Of a DNA stretch of 64,000 nucleotides, positions 54,526-63,044 are shown one piece after another. Every line of letters begins with the position of its first letter. Position 1 is the first letter of the stretch. Source of the stretch: an uncultured Acidimicrobiales bacterium (GTDB taxonomy: Bacteria > Actinomycetota > Acidimicrobiia > Acidimicrobiales > CATQHL01); the NCBI GenBank assembly GCA_958295925.1, contig CATQHL010000001.1, forward strand, positions 2,218,780 to 2,282,779, in the 5' to 3' direction. A model generated the notes under the pieces. It was not told where the DNA came from, made no database searches, and saw only the letters and a program-made list of their open reading frames with translations. Made by a program: the position numbers and the translations under genes.

Positions 54526-55683
54526 TCAGGGGCTCTTGGGCGAGAGGGTGAGACGGCGGCATCCGCCGCTGGTGACCAGCACCGTGTCCTCTATGCGGAC
54601 GCCCCCGATCCCTTCGATGTAGACGCCCGGCTCAACGGTCACGACCTCCCCTTCGAGGAGCACGTCGTCGGAGCGGCTCCCCAGGGCGGGACGCTCGTGG
54701 ATGTCCAGCCCCACGCCGTGCCCGGTGCTGTGCATGAAGTGGCCGCCCCAACCCGCCTCCTCTATCACCCGGCGCGCCGCGGCGTCCACCTCCGCGCAGC
54801 CCACCCCGGCGGCCACCGCCGAAAGGCCTGCCAGCTGGGCTTCGAGCACAATGTCGTACATCCGCCGCTGCTTCTCGAGCAGATCCCCGAAGCAGACCGT
54901 GCGTGTCATGTCCGAGCGGTAACCGTCGACGATGGCGCCGAAGTCCAGCACCACCGTCTCGCCCTCCCTGATGCGCCGGGCGGAGGGGCGGGCGTGGGGC
55001 AGGGCGCTGTTCGGGCCTCCGGCGGCGATCGTCTCGAAGGCCGAGCCCGAGGCGCCCTTGCGTCGCATGCGGTGGTCTATCTCGCTGGCGAGCTCGATCT
55101 CGGCGGGCTCGTCGGGCAGCAGCGGAAGCACCTCTGCGAGGGCTTCGTCCGCTATGGCCGCCGCTGCGCCCATGCGCTCCACCTCGGCCGGGGTCTTGCG
55201 GCGGCGAAGCCCCTCCACCAGGCCGTCGACGGGCAGCAGTTCGGCGTCGGGAAACCACTTGCCGAACGCCTTCAGCTGCGACCAGGTCACGTTCCCTGAC
55301 TCGAGGGCTACCCGCTCCGCCCCGCCGACGGCTTCTGCCGCCGCCTTGCGCTGCTCCTCGCCGCTGTAGCCAATCACCACCCTGCCGGGCACCTCCGCGG
55401 CGCTGACCTCGGCAGGCGCCTGTGTCGCGTACCGCCCGTCGGTTATCAAGACCAGGTCTTCGGGGGTGAGTACAACCATCGCAGCCGAGCCGGAGAAGCC
55501 CGTGAGCCAGCGGATGTTTACGAGGCTGGTGAGCAGCATCGCCTGCGGCGGCTCAGGGGCCTCGACGCCCGCGCCGCCCAGGGCGGCGCGCACCAGCCCG
55601 GCCCTCTCCGAGAGGATGAGGGGGGGTAGGCCTGCGATCATCTCGCCTGCGGCAGTCCCGCCGGCCTCCGGCCCGGTTGCCAT
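54526..55683 (-). CDS. pepQ: M24-family aminopeptidase (Xaa-Pro dipeptidase-like)
   Basis: A 385-residue pita-bread metallopeptidase. Metal ligands are in VLDFGAIVDGYRSDMTRTVC (two Asp), HSTGHGVGLDIHE (His), VEPGVYIEG (Glu) and GGVRIEDTVLV (Glu). The N-terminal creatinase-like domain has NIRWLTGFSGSAAM. Such enzymes cleave before or after proline. It lies between aroQ and efp. Confidence 0.9.
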   Translation of the reverse strand: MATGPEAGGTAAGEMIAGLPPLILSERAGLVRAALGGAGVEAPEPPQAMLLTSLVNIRWLTGFSGSAAMVVLTPEDLVLITDGRYATQAPAEVSAAEVPGRVVIGYSGEEQRKAAAEAVGGAERVALESGNVTWSQLKAFGKWFPDAELLPVDGLVEGLRRRKTPAEVERMGAAAAIADEALAEVLPLLPDEPAEIELASEIDHRMRRKGASGSAFETIAAGGPNSALPHARPSARRIREGETVVLDFGAIVDGYRSDMTRTVCFGDLLEKQRRMYDIVLEAQLAGLSAVAAGVGCAEVDAAARRVIEEAGWGGHFMHSTGHGVGLDIHERPALGSRSDDVLLEGEVVTVEPGVYIEGIGGVRIEDTVLVTSGGCRRLTLSPKSP

Positions 55684-55690
55684 CAGGAGG

Positions 55691-56173
55691 TCACTGCCCG
55701 GGAGGCTCGTCGCCGCCGGCCTCAGCCAGCAGGGAGGAGGCCGCCTCCACCGCCAGCCTGTAGCCCGTCTGCCCGAAGCCGCAGATGATCCCGGACGCCA
55801 GGGGGGAGATCACCGACTCCCGCCTCCAGGCCTCCCGCGCCGCCGGGTTGGTGATATGCAGCTCCACCACCGGGCCGTCGAAGGCGGCCAGGGCGTCGCC
55901 TATCGCCCGTGAGTAGTGCGTAAGCGCCCCGGCGTTGATCACTATTGCGGCGGCGCGCCCCCTCGCGCCCCCTATGGCCTCAACCAGGTCGCCCTCGTGG
56001 TTCGACTGAAGGTGTTCCAGCGCTAGCCCGTTCAGCGCTGCGGCGGCTTCAGCCTCCGCCACATGATCCGCCAGGGTGGCGGTGCCGTAGATGTCCGGCT
56101 GGCGGCTTCCCAGGAGGTCGAGGTTGGGGCCCGACAGCAGCAGCAGGGGGCGGGGCTCGTTCTGCTCGCTCAT
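55691..56173 (-). CDS. aroQ: 3-dehydroquinate dehydratase, type II
   Basis: A 160-residue shikimate-pathway enzyme. It has LLLSGPNLDLLGSRQPDIYG, SNHEGDLVEAI, VINAGALTHYSRAI and VVELHITNPAAREAWRRESV, the substrate-binding sites of the dodecameric type II enzyme. It overlaps aroB by ATGA in an aroE-aroK-aroB-aroQ operon. Confidence 0.96.
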   Translation of the reverse strand: MSEQNEPRPLLLLSGPNLDLLGSRQPDIYGTATLADHVAEAEAAAALNGLALEHLQSNHEGDLVEAIGGARGRAAAIVINAGALTHYSRAIGDALAAFDGPVVELHITNPAAREAWRRESVISPLASGIICGFGQTGYRLAVEAASSLLAEAGGDEPPGQ

Positions 56174-57171
56174 CTGATCGACTCCAGGGACTCGGTAAGG
56201 ATTTTGTCGGGGATTCCTTGCACCAACTCCAACCCCCCCGGTCCGTCGAGCACCATCGTCAGGCCCTCGACTGCCTTCTTGTCCCGACGGAAGAGCGCAA
56301 GCAACTCCTCGGCTTTAGCGTCCTCGGGAAGTCGGCTGAGAAGTTTGTAGGAACTCACCACACGGTAGTGCTCCTCCACCCTAGCACGGTCGATGCGCCC
56401 AAGGCCGTGGGCGACCTCGGCAGCGAAGATCAGCCCGATGGCCACCGCCTCGCCGTGCCTTAGCCCGAAGCCGCTCGTGACTTCCAGGGCGTGGGCCAGG
56501 GTGTGGCCGTAGTTGAGCAGCGCTCGCCCCCCGCCCTCCCGCTCGTCCTCCGCCACGAACCTTGCCTTGATCTCCACGCAGCGGGCTATTCGCTCGACAA
56601 GGGGCAGCCCGTCCAGCCCGGCCCCACCCAGGAAGTGGTACTTGGCCATCTCGCCTTTGCCGGAGAGGAATTCCCTTTCAGGCAGGCTCTCCAGCGTCTC
56701 CGTGTCGCAGAGCACCGCAGAGGGTTGCCAGAACGCCCCCACCAGGTTCTTGCCCTCAGGCAGGTTCACGCCTGTCTTGCCCCCGATTGCTGCGTCGATC
56801 TGAGCCAGCAGCGACGTCGGCACGAACACCGCCCGCACCCCCCGGTGGTAGACGGCCGCGGCAAACCCCGCCACGTCGGTTATCAGCCCCCCGCCCACCG
56901 CCACCACGGCGTCCGACCGGGTGAGCCCGAAGCGGGCGAAGCGGCGGCAGAGCTCCTCCACGGTGGCGAGGCTCTTGCTCTCCTCCCCGGGCGGCACGAG
57001 GACGACCTCCGCGGGGACTCCCGGGGACACGTCCACGTTGATTTCCTCCGACGTGACGACTGCCACGCGGCGCACGCCCAAGGGCAGTTTCTCGGCCAGG
57101 AGGCTGCGTACGCCCGGCCCCACCAGCACTTCGTAGGATCGGTCCCCAAGGGGGACGCGCACGGTGATCAT
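56170..57171 (-). CDS. aroB: 3-dehydroquinate synthase
   Basis: A 333-residue NAD-dependent enzyme of the shikimate pathway. It has PPGEESKSLATVEELC, VVAVGGGLITDVAGFAAAVY, VFVPTSLLAQIDAAIGGKTG, and the metal residues in LLNYGHTLAHALE and FGLRHGEAVAIG. ATG 57171 overlaps the aroK stop; the frame from 57489 is an antisense-like extension inside aroK. Confidence 0.95.
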   Translation of the reverse strand: MITVRVPLGDRSYEVLVGPGVRSLLAEKLPLGVRRVAVVTSEEINVDVSPGVPAEVVLVPPGEESKSLATVEELCRRFARFGLTRSDAVVAVGGGLITDVAGFAAAVYHRGVRAVFVPTSLLAQIDAAIGGKTGVNLPEGKNLVGAFWQPSAVLCDTETLESLPEREFLSGKGEMAKYHFLGGAGLDGLPLVERIARCVEIKARFVAEDEREGGGRALLNYGHTLAHALEVTSGFGLRHGEAVAIGLIFAAEVAHGLGRIDRARVEEHYRVVSSYKLLSRLPEDAKAEELLALFRRDKKAVEGLTMVLDGPGGLELVQGIPDKILTESLESIR

Positions 57172-57812
57172 CGCCAGTCCGCCATCTCCGGGCTCCCGCC
57201 GGCGTCCGGCTTGACGTGCACGCACAGGGCATCCACCACCGCGTCGGTGAAGACGTCGTCGGTTTCCAGGGACACGTCGGATATCTCCCTGTAGCGGGCC
57301 TCGCGCTCCGCGCTCAGGCTGGCGAGCCGATCCTGGAGCGACCTGGCCTCGCTCCCTGGGGGGTCGGAGCGGCATTCCAGAAGCGGTCGCCCGGAAGCCG
57401 AACCCACGCGCCTCGCCAGGGTTTCCGCCTTGGCCCTCAGCCAGACCACGTAAGCCTTCGCCGTCAGCAGGGCGCGATTGTCCTCGCACAGCACCACGCC
57501 GCCACCCGTGGAGATGACCGCCGGCGTTACCCCGCCCAGCAGGCCCTTGAGTGCGTCGCTTTCCAGACGCCGGAAAACGGTTTCGCCATCTGAGGCGAAG
57601 ATGTCCGGGACGGATTTGCCCGCCTCAGCCGCTACAACGCTGTCGCAGTCGAAGAAAGGGCGGCCCAGCCGAGCCGCCAGCTCAAGACCGACGACGGACT
57701 TGCCGGAGCCCATCATCCCGATGAGGGCCACATGCCTCATCGATGCCCTGCCCAGGCTTTCGCATCCACTCGGGCCGCCCGCCGCCGCCCTGGCGGCGTG
57801 CGCCTCATTCAT
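57168..57812 (-). CDS. aroK: Shikimate kinase
   Basis: A P-loop kinase with VALIGMMGSGKSVVGLELA, the shikimate site FFDCDSVV, and STGGGVVL. From ATG 57812, which overlaps the aroE stop, it has 214 residues including a 24-residue N-terminal extension; ATG 57740 gives the usual MRHVALIG start. It is preceded by aroE and followed by aroB. Confidence 0.93.
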   Translation of the reverse strand: MNEAHAARAAAGGPSGCESLGRASMRHVALIGMMGSGKSVVGLELAARLGRPFFDCDSVVAAEAGKSVPDIFASDGETVFRRLESDALKGLLGGVTPAVISTGGGVVLCEDNRALLTAKAYVVWLRAKAETLARRVGSASGRPLLECRSDPPGSEARSLQDRLASLSAEREARYREISDVSLETDDVFTDAVVDALCVHVKPDAGGSPEMADWR

Positions 57813-58701
57813 TGCCGTCCCGATCGACGCTTTCCGCCCCAGACAGTGCGGCTGAGCGCATCACTTCAAGCGGAGCGGCCCGGCCGGTCCAGAGTTCGAA
57901 GGCCGCTGCAGCCTGCTGAACCAGCATCTCAAGGCCGTTGCGCACCCTCACCCCGCGCTGTTGGGCTGCGACCATCAGCGGCGTGCGTGCGGGCTCGTAG
58001 ATGAGGTCTACGAGCAGCTGGCCGCTTCGGAGAAGGCCGGGATCAACGGGAAAGCCGTCTTCAGACGATCCCCCGGGGCGGGCCATTCCCAGAGGCGTGG
58101 CGTTTACCACCAGGTCCATCTCCCCGGCGAGCAGGGCGTCGCCCACGCGCCCGGCGCCGCCTGCCAGCCTGGCCGCCTCCTCCGCACGCGAGGGCGTCCT
58201 GTTGACGATTGCCACCTCGTCGGCCCCGGCATCGGCCAGCGCTGCGGCCGCCGCCCGGGCGGCCCCCCCCGCCCCCAGCACCATGCAGCGGGAGCCTGAG
58301 GGCTGGAATCCCGCGTCGGCCCGCAGAGCCGCCAGGAACCCCGCCCCGTCGGTGTTGTGCCCTACGAGCCTCCCATCTTCGGGGACAACGCAGTTCACCG
58401 CGCCGAGGATCCCCGCCGGGCGAGCGAGGGCGTCAACAGCGGCTGCAATGTCGTGTTTGTGTGGCATAGTCACCGACAACCCCGCCAGGGAGAGCGCCCG
58501 CATTCCCTCGAGGGCGGCCTTTGCCCTGCCTGCGGGCACTTCGAACGCCAGGTAGGCCCAGTCCATCCCCAACTCGGCAAACGCCGAATTGTGAATCACG
58601 GGGGAGAGGGAGTGGCGCACCGGCGAGCCGATCACCCCGGCTGCCTGGGTGCCCCCCTGCGGCCAGGCGGGGAGGGTTGGGCGGGCGCCTCCGTTCATCA
58701 A
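57805..58701 (-). CDS. aroE: Shikimate dehydrogenase
   Basis: A 298-residue NADPH enzyme. It has GVIGSPVRHSLSPVIHNSAF, the catalytic Lys in LSVTMPHKHD, HNTDGAGFLAAL and the cofactor loop VLGAGGAARAAAAALADAG. NRTPSR after the loop favours NADP. It overlaps mltG by ATGA. Confidence 0.95.
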   Translation of the reverse strand: MMNGGARPTLPAWPQGGTQAAGVIGSPVRHSLSPVIHNSAFAELGMDWAYLAFEVPAGRAKAALEGMRALSLAGLSVTMPHKHDIAAAVDALARPAGILGAVNCVVPEDGRLVGHNTDGAGFLAALRADAGFQPSGSRCMVLGAGGAARAAAAALADAGADEVAIVNRTPSRAEEAARLAGGAGRVGDALLAGEMDLVVNATPLGMARPGGSSEDGFPVDPGLLRSGQLLVDLIYEPARTPLMVAAQQRGVRVRNGLEMLVQQAAAAFELWTGRAAPLEVMRSAALSGAESVDRDGNE

Positions 58702-59879
58702 AACACCCCCCGGCGGCGGGCGTCGTCGCTTGCGTGCAGGAACTCCTCGTAGCTCTCGGAGAAGAACAGCGTCCCGTCGCGTTCTTGCAGCACGAAGTAG
58801 AGCCAGTCGCCCACTGCGGGGTTCAAGGCGGCCTCCAGGGACTTCCGCCCAGGCGAGGAGATCGGCCCTGGGGGGATTCCGGGGAACTTCCTGGTGTTGT
58901 AGGGGGAGTCAATGTCGAGGTCCCTTAAGGTCAGGTCCGCCTTTCTCTCCCCCAGGGCGTAGAGAACCGTGGCGTCCATCCCAAGGGACATCCCGGTGTT
59001 GATCCTGTTGTAGATCACACGCGCCACCTTGGGGCGGTCTTCGTCGCGCGACGCCTCGCCCTCGATGATCGAGGCGATCACTATCACCTGGTAGGGGGTG
59101 AGCGCACCCCCGAAGATGTACTCGACGTTGTCGTAGCCCACTTCCATGGCGACCTTGTCGAATTGTGCGACGAGGCGCCCCACCAGCGCCGCCTCGTCCC
59201 CCGCCTGGGCCTGGTCTATGTGATAGGTCTCCCCGAACAGCATTCCCTCCAGGTTGTTCACCCCCTCCGGCTGGTACTTGGAGCGGATCGTCCCGCTGTA
59301 GAGCGCACGGGTGAGCTCCCCCACGTCGAACTCTGGCAGACCGTCGATAAGCCTCTCGAATATCTCGCTCACCCAGAGCCCCTCGGGGATGGTGACGCTG
59401 ATGAAGGGGGGAGGCAGGGGGCCCTCATCGAGCACCTCGAGCGCCTCGTTTACCGACATGTTCTGCGCCATCACGTACTCGCCTGCCTGGATGTCCTCGT
59501 TGCGCCAGGCAAGCCGAGTGACAATCGAGTTTGGCACCACGCCCTGGTCGGCGAGCATCCGTGCAATCTCACCGACCCCGGCCCCCGACGGAATCTCCAC
59601 GGAGACCTCCCCTGAGGGGTCACCGGGCGGGTCCAGTTGTCGCTGAACCCAGCCGTTCACAGCCAGGTAGCCGCCGCCCAGCATGATCGCGAGCGTGACC
59701 AGCACCAGCAGCGTGCGTGCCCCGAATCCCCAGGGTCGACGAAACCGGATCCACTCCTCATCCCCCCTCGCCCCCCGGTAGTAGAGGTCTTCGTCCTCTG
59801 CGGCCATCTCCGCCCCCAAGACAGGGTCAAGGGGCGGGTTGCCCCCTGCCCGGGGATCGCGCGGGGCGCCGGACGGCAT
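58698..59879 (-). CDS. mltG: Endolytic murein transglycosylase MltG (YceG-like)
   Basis: A 393-residue inner-membrane protein. After a charged N-terminus comes one membrane helix (ARTLLVLVTLAIMLGGGYLAV), a LysM-like part (VEIPSGAGVGEIARMLADQG) and the catalytic region IASIIEGEASRDEDRPKVAR with the key Glu. It cuts nascent glycan strands to end their growth. ATG 59879 is 13 bases after ruvX; ATG 59810 is an alternative. The long frame to 60182 overlaps ruvX and is rejected. Confidence 0.92.
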   Translation of the reverse strand: MPSGAPRDPRAGGNPPLDPVLGAEMAAEDEDLYYRGARGDEEWIRFRRPWGFGARTLLVLVTLAIMLGGGYLAVNGWVQRQLDPPGDPSGEVSVEIPSGAGVGEIARMLADQGVVPNSIVTRLAWRNEDIQAGEYVMAQNMSVNEALEVLDEGPLPPPFISVTIPEGLWVSEIFERLIDGLPEFDVGELTRALYSGTIRSKYQPEGVNNLEGMLFGETYHIDQAQAGDEAALVGRLVAQFDKVAMEVGYDNVEYIFGGALTPYQVIVIASIIEGEASRDEDRPKVARVIYNRINTGMSLGMDATVLYALGERKADLTLRDLDIDSPYNTRKFPGIPPGPISSPGRKSLEAALNPAVGDWLYFVLQERDGTLFFSESYEEFLHASDDARRRGVF

Positions 59880-59892
59880 TCCAGGTCGGCCT

Positions 59893-60396
59893 TCAGTCCT
59901 CTGGGCTGGGCTGGGCTGGGCTGCGCGCCCTCGTGTCCAGCCACGACTGAAGGAGGATCGTCGCCGCCACCATGTCCACAACTTCCCTCCTGCGCCGCCC
60001 GCCCACCCCTGCGTCCTGCAGGCTGCGCTCAGCGGCGACGGTGCTAAGGCGCTCGTCCTGTGTCTCCACCGGCACGTCGAGGGCGGCGACCAGCCTTGCC
60101 ACTTCCTTGCCGACCGCCACTGCCGCCCGGCCGAGCGAGCCGTCGAGCGAGATGGGAAGCCCCACCACGACCGTCCCCACATCCCGCTCCGAGACCACCT
60201 CCGCTATGGATGCGTGATCGACGGCTTCATCCCCGCTTCGCTGCAGCACCCGCAGCGGGATGGCCATCTGCCCACGGGGGTCGCTTATGGCAAGACCTAT
60301 GCGGCGGGAGCCCAGGTCTACGCCCAGCGTCCTATGCCCGCTGCCCTGTGGCGGTTGCTCGTACAAGCTCAAGAGCCTCGTCCAGCTTTTCTGCAC
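59893..60396 (-). CDS. ruvX: RuvX/YqgF-family resolvase-like protein
   Basis: A 167-residue RNase H-fold protein of the YqgF family. It has LGVDLGSRRIGLAISDPRG, VVVGLPISLDGSLG and DERLSTVAAERSL, plus VVDMVAATILLQSWLD. Homologues act in rRNA or Holliday-junction processing. The start is uncertain: GTG 60396 overlaps alaS by 65 bases, and a TTG nearer the alaS end may be used. alaS-ruvX-mltG-aroE is a common order. Confidence 0.9.
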   Translation of the reverse strand: MQKSWTRLLSLYEQPPQGSGHRTLGVDLGSRRIGLAISDPRGQMAIPLRVLQRSGDEAVDHASIAEVVSERDVGTVVVGLPISLDGSLGRAAVAVGKEVARLVAALDVPVETQDERLSTVAAERSLQDAGVGGRRRREVVDMVAATILLQSWLDTRARSPAQPSPED

Positions 60397-63001
60397 GCCT
60401 TCCCCCGGCCGAGGCCAGCTCGGCGTTCCTCCCTCCGCCGCCTCCCACCAGCCGGGCCGCCCCCTTCAGCAGGTCGGAGGCGTGCAGGCCGCTGCCCGGG
60501 AGAACCGCGGCCACGAAGTTCACGCCTCCGCCCCCACGGGCAGATCCCAGCACCACGCCGTCCACCCCGGGGCGGTCGCGCACCGCCAGCGCAAGGTCGC
60601 GCAGCTCGGCGCCGGCCAGCTCGTCGACCCGGGCCACCACCACCCCCTCGCGGGCGGCTGCGGCCAGTTCCGAGGCCTGGTTCCTGGAAAGGCGGGCACG
60701 CATCGCCTTCAACTCGTCTCGCATCGCCCCCATCTCCGACGTCCATCGCCGTGACCTCTCCACTATGTCGTCCTTGGGCACCCCCAGCACGTCCGCGACC
60801 TCTGCCATCCTCGCCTCCGCCCTGCGCAGAAGCCTGACCGGCCCGTGGCCGCACACGGCCTCAAGCCGGCGGATGTTTGAGCCGATCGACCCCTCGGAGG
60901 TGATCTTGAGCGGCCCGATGTCGCCGAGGGAGCGCACGTGCGTCCCTCCGCAGAGCTCGGTGGAGTTCGGCCCCGCCTCCAGCACCCGAACCACCTCGCC
61001 GTACTTGTCGCCGAAGAAGGCGATGGCGCCAAGCGCCTTGGCCTCGGCCATCGTCGTCTCGAAGTGCCGACAGCCGGCGTTGGAGAGGATCTCCCGGTTG
61101 CTGAGGTCTTCGATCTCGGCGATCTCGGATTCGCTGAGGGCTGCGTAGTGGCTGAAGTCGAAGCGCAGGCGATCGGGGGCCACCAGCGAGCCTTGCTGCT
61201 TGACGTGCGGCCCCAGAACCTCCTTGAGCGCCCAGTGCAGGATGTGCGTCCCGGTGTGGTTGCGGCGGATGGCCTCCCTCCGTTCCGAGTCGATGCGCGC
61301 CAGCACGCGCTGGCCCGGGCGCAGAAGCCTCTCGGCGTCCGCGGCGTGGTGGAGGTGAAGGCTCCCGACCACGCAGGTGGTGTCGGCCACCCGCACGGCC
61401 TCTGCGCCGCCCGGCCCGACGCCGCCCTCGATGCGGCGGGGCGAAACGTTCCTCCGTCCCGGATCCTCGCAGCCCCCGCCGCCACCTCCCCCGCCCGGCA
61501 GGGGGAGGAGGTAACCCGTGTCACCCACCTGCCCGCCCGCCTCCGCGTAGAACGGCGTGCGATCCAGCACAACCCCCTCCGACGTGACGGCCAGCACCCT
61601 GGCCTCGTCCTCGTCGCGGTCGCGCCCCGTGAATACCGTCTCGCCGAACTGCTCCAGCGTCTCCGTGTAGACAGAATGGTCGACAGCCTCGGTTGAGCGG
61701 GCGTCGAAGTTCTCGCGGGCCCGCCGCCGCTGCGCCTCAAGCTCTTTCCTGAAGCCCTCGCGGTCGAGCTCCACACCCCGCTCCCGCGCTATCTCATCGG
61801 TTATCTCGAAGGGAAAGCCGTACGTGTCGTGCAGGGTGAAACTCACCCGCCCGGAGAGCTTCCCGCCTTCCTCGAGGGCGTCCAGCTCGGCATCCAGCAG
61901 GTTCGTCCCGACCGCAAGCGTCTCCCTGAAGCGGACCTCCTCCCGCTCCACAACGTCCCTCACAAAGTCGCCGTTGGACGCCAGATCGGGGTTGTCCCCG
62001 CCCATCACCTCCACCACCTCGTCGATGAGCGCCGGGGTGACGAGGTTCTCGCTTCCGAGGAGGTAGGCGTGCCGCACAGCCCGGCGGATGATGCGCCGCA
62101 GCACGAAGCCCCGCTCGGTGTTCGACGGAAACACCCCGTCGCTTGTCAGGAAAGCCATCGCCCGGGCATGCTCGGCCAGGATGCGCAGGGACACGTCGCT
62201 GCGCCGGGACGCCCCCACCGCCACCCCGGTCAGATCAGACGCCCGGCGGAGCAGATGCGCCATCTCGTCAATCTCGAAGACGGACTCCACGCCCTGCATC
62301 AGGCACGAGACCCTCTCAAGCCCCGCTCCCGTGTCGATGCTCGGGCGCGGCAAAGCCACGAGCGAGCCGTCGGGCTGCTGCTCATACTGCATGAAGACCA
62401 GGTTCCAGAACTCCACGTAGCGGTTCTCGTCGCCGTGGGCAGGCCCCCCAGGCGAGCCCCTTCCCTTGTCGTAGAAGATCTCCGAGCACGGCCCACAGGG
62501 GCCGACGTCGCCCATCCGCCAGTAGTTGTCCTCGTCAAGGCGCTGGATGCGCCCCGCAGGGATGCCGACGCCCTCCTGCCAGATCTGCGCAGCCTCGTCG
62601 TCGCTGAGGTGGACTGTTATCCAGAGCCGGTCAGGGTCGAAGCCCAGGTGCTCTGTCACGAACTCCCACGCCCAGGCGATCGCCTCGTCCTTGAAGTAGT
62701 CGCCGAAGCTGAAGTTGCCGAGCATCTCGAAGAAGCTGAGGTGGCGGTCGGTGCGCCCCACTTCGTCGAGGTCGTTCTGCTTGCCGCCTGCCCGCACGCA
62801 GCGCTGGACGGTGGTGGCGCGCTTGAACGGCGGGGTCTCCGCCCCGGTGAAATACGACTTGAACGGCACCATCCCGGCCACGGTGAAGAGCAGGGACGGG
62901 TCGTGCGGGATGAGGCTGGCGGAGGGCACGACCTCGTGGCCCCGCTCCGCAAAGAAGCCCGTGAAGAGGCTGCGCACCGCCTTGGCGGTCATGCCGGTCA
63001 T
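60332..63001 (-). CDS. alaS: Alanyl-tRNA synthetase
   Basis: An 889-residue class II synthetase. The N-terminal catalytic domain has FTVAGMVPFKSYFTG and LSFFEMLGNFSFGDYFKDEA, the editing domain has NHTGTHILHWALKEVLG and the CRHFE zinc residues, and the C-terminal DHHA1 domain has GGGGGRNAELASAG. A Gly-rich insert lies between the catalytic and editing domains. It sits 43 bases downstream of aspS. Confidence 0.96.
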   Translation of the reverse strand: MTGMTAKAVRSLFTGFFAERGHEVVPSASLIPHDPSLLFTVAGMVPFKSYFTGAETPPFKRATTVQRCVRAGGKQNDLDEVGRTDRHLSFFEMLGNFSFGDYFKDEAIAWAWEFVTEHLGFDPDRLWITVHLSDDEAAQIWQEGVGIPAGRIQRLDEDNYWRMGDVGPCGPCSEIFYDKGRGSPGGPAHGDENRYVEFWNLVFMQYEQQPDGSLVALPRPSIDTGAGLERVSCLMQGVESVFEIDEMAHLLRRASDLTGVAVGASRRSDVSLRILAEHARAMAFLTSDGVFPSNTERGFVLRRIIRRAVRHAYLLGSENLVTPALIDEVVEVMGGDNPDLASNGDFVRDVVEREEVRFRETLAVGTNLLDAELDALEEGGKLSGRVSFTLHDTYGFPFEITDEIARERGVELDREGFRKELEAQRRRARENFDARSTEAVDHSVYTETLEQFGETVFTGRDRDEDEARVLAVTSEGVVLDRTPFYAEAGGQVGDTGYLLPLPGGGGGGGGCEDPGRRNVSPRRIEGGVGPGGAEAVRVADTTCVVGSLHLHHAADAERLLRPGQRVLARIDSERREAIRRNHTGTHILHWALKEVLGPHVKQQGSLVAPDRLRFDFSHYAALSESEIAEIEDLSNREILSNAGCRHFETTMAEAKALGAIAFFGDKYGEVVRVLEAGPNSTELCGGTHVRSLGDIGPLKITSEGSIGSNIRRLEAVCGHGPVRLLRRAEARMAEVADVLGVPKDDIVERSRRWTSEMGAMRDELKAMRARLSRNQASELAAAAREGVVVARVDELAGAELRDLALAVRDRPGVDGVVLGSARGGGGVNFVAAVLPGSGLHASDLLKGAARLVGGGGGRNAELASAGGRRAEKLDEALELVRATATGQRA

Positions 63002-63044
63002 GAGGCGCCGTCACCCAGGTGCGGCATCCCGGCAGCCAGACGCT

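Noticed and set aside
53887-55299. Plus-strand frame of 470 codons opposite efp and the M24 peptidase
   Set aside because: Antisense to two conserved genes; no recognisable protein features.
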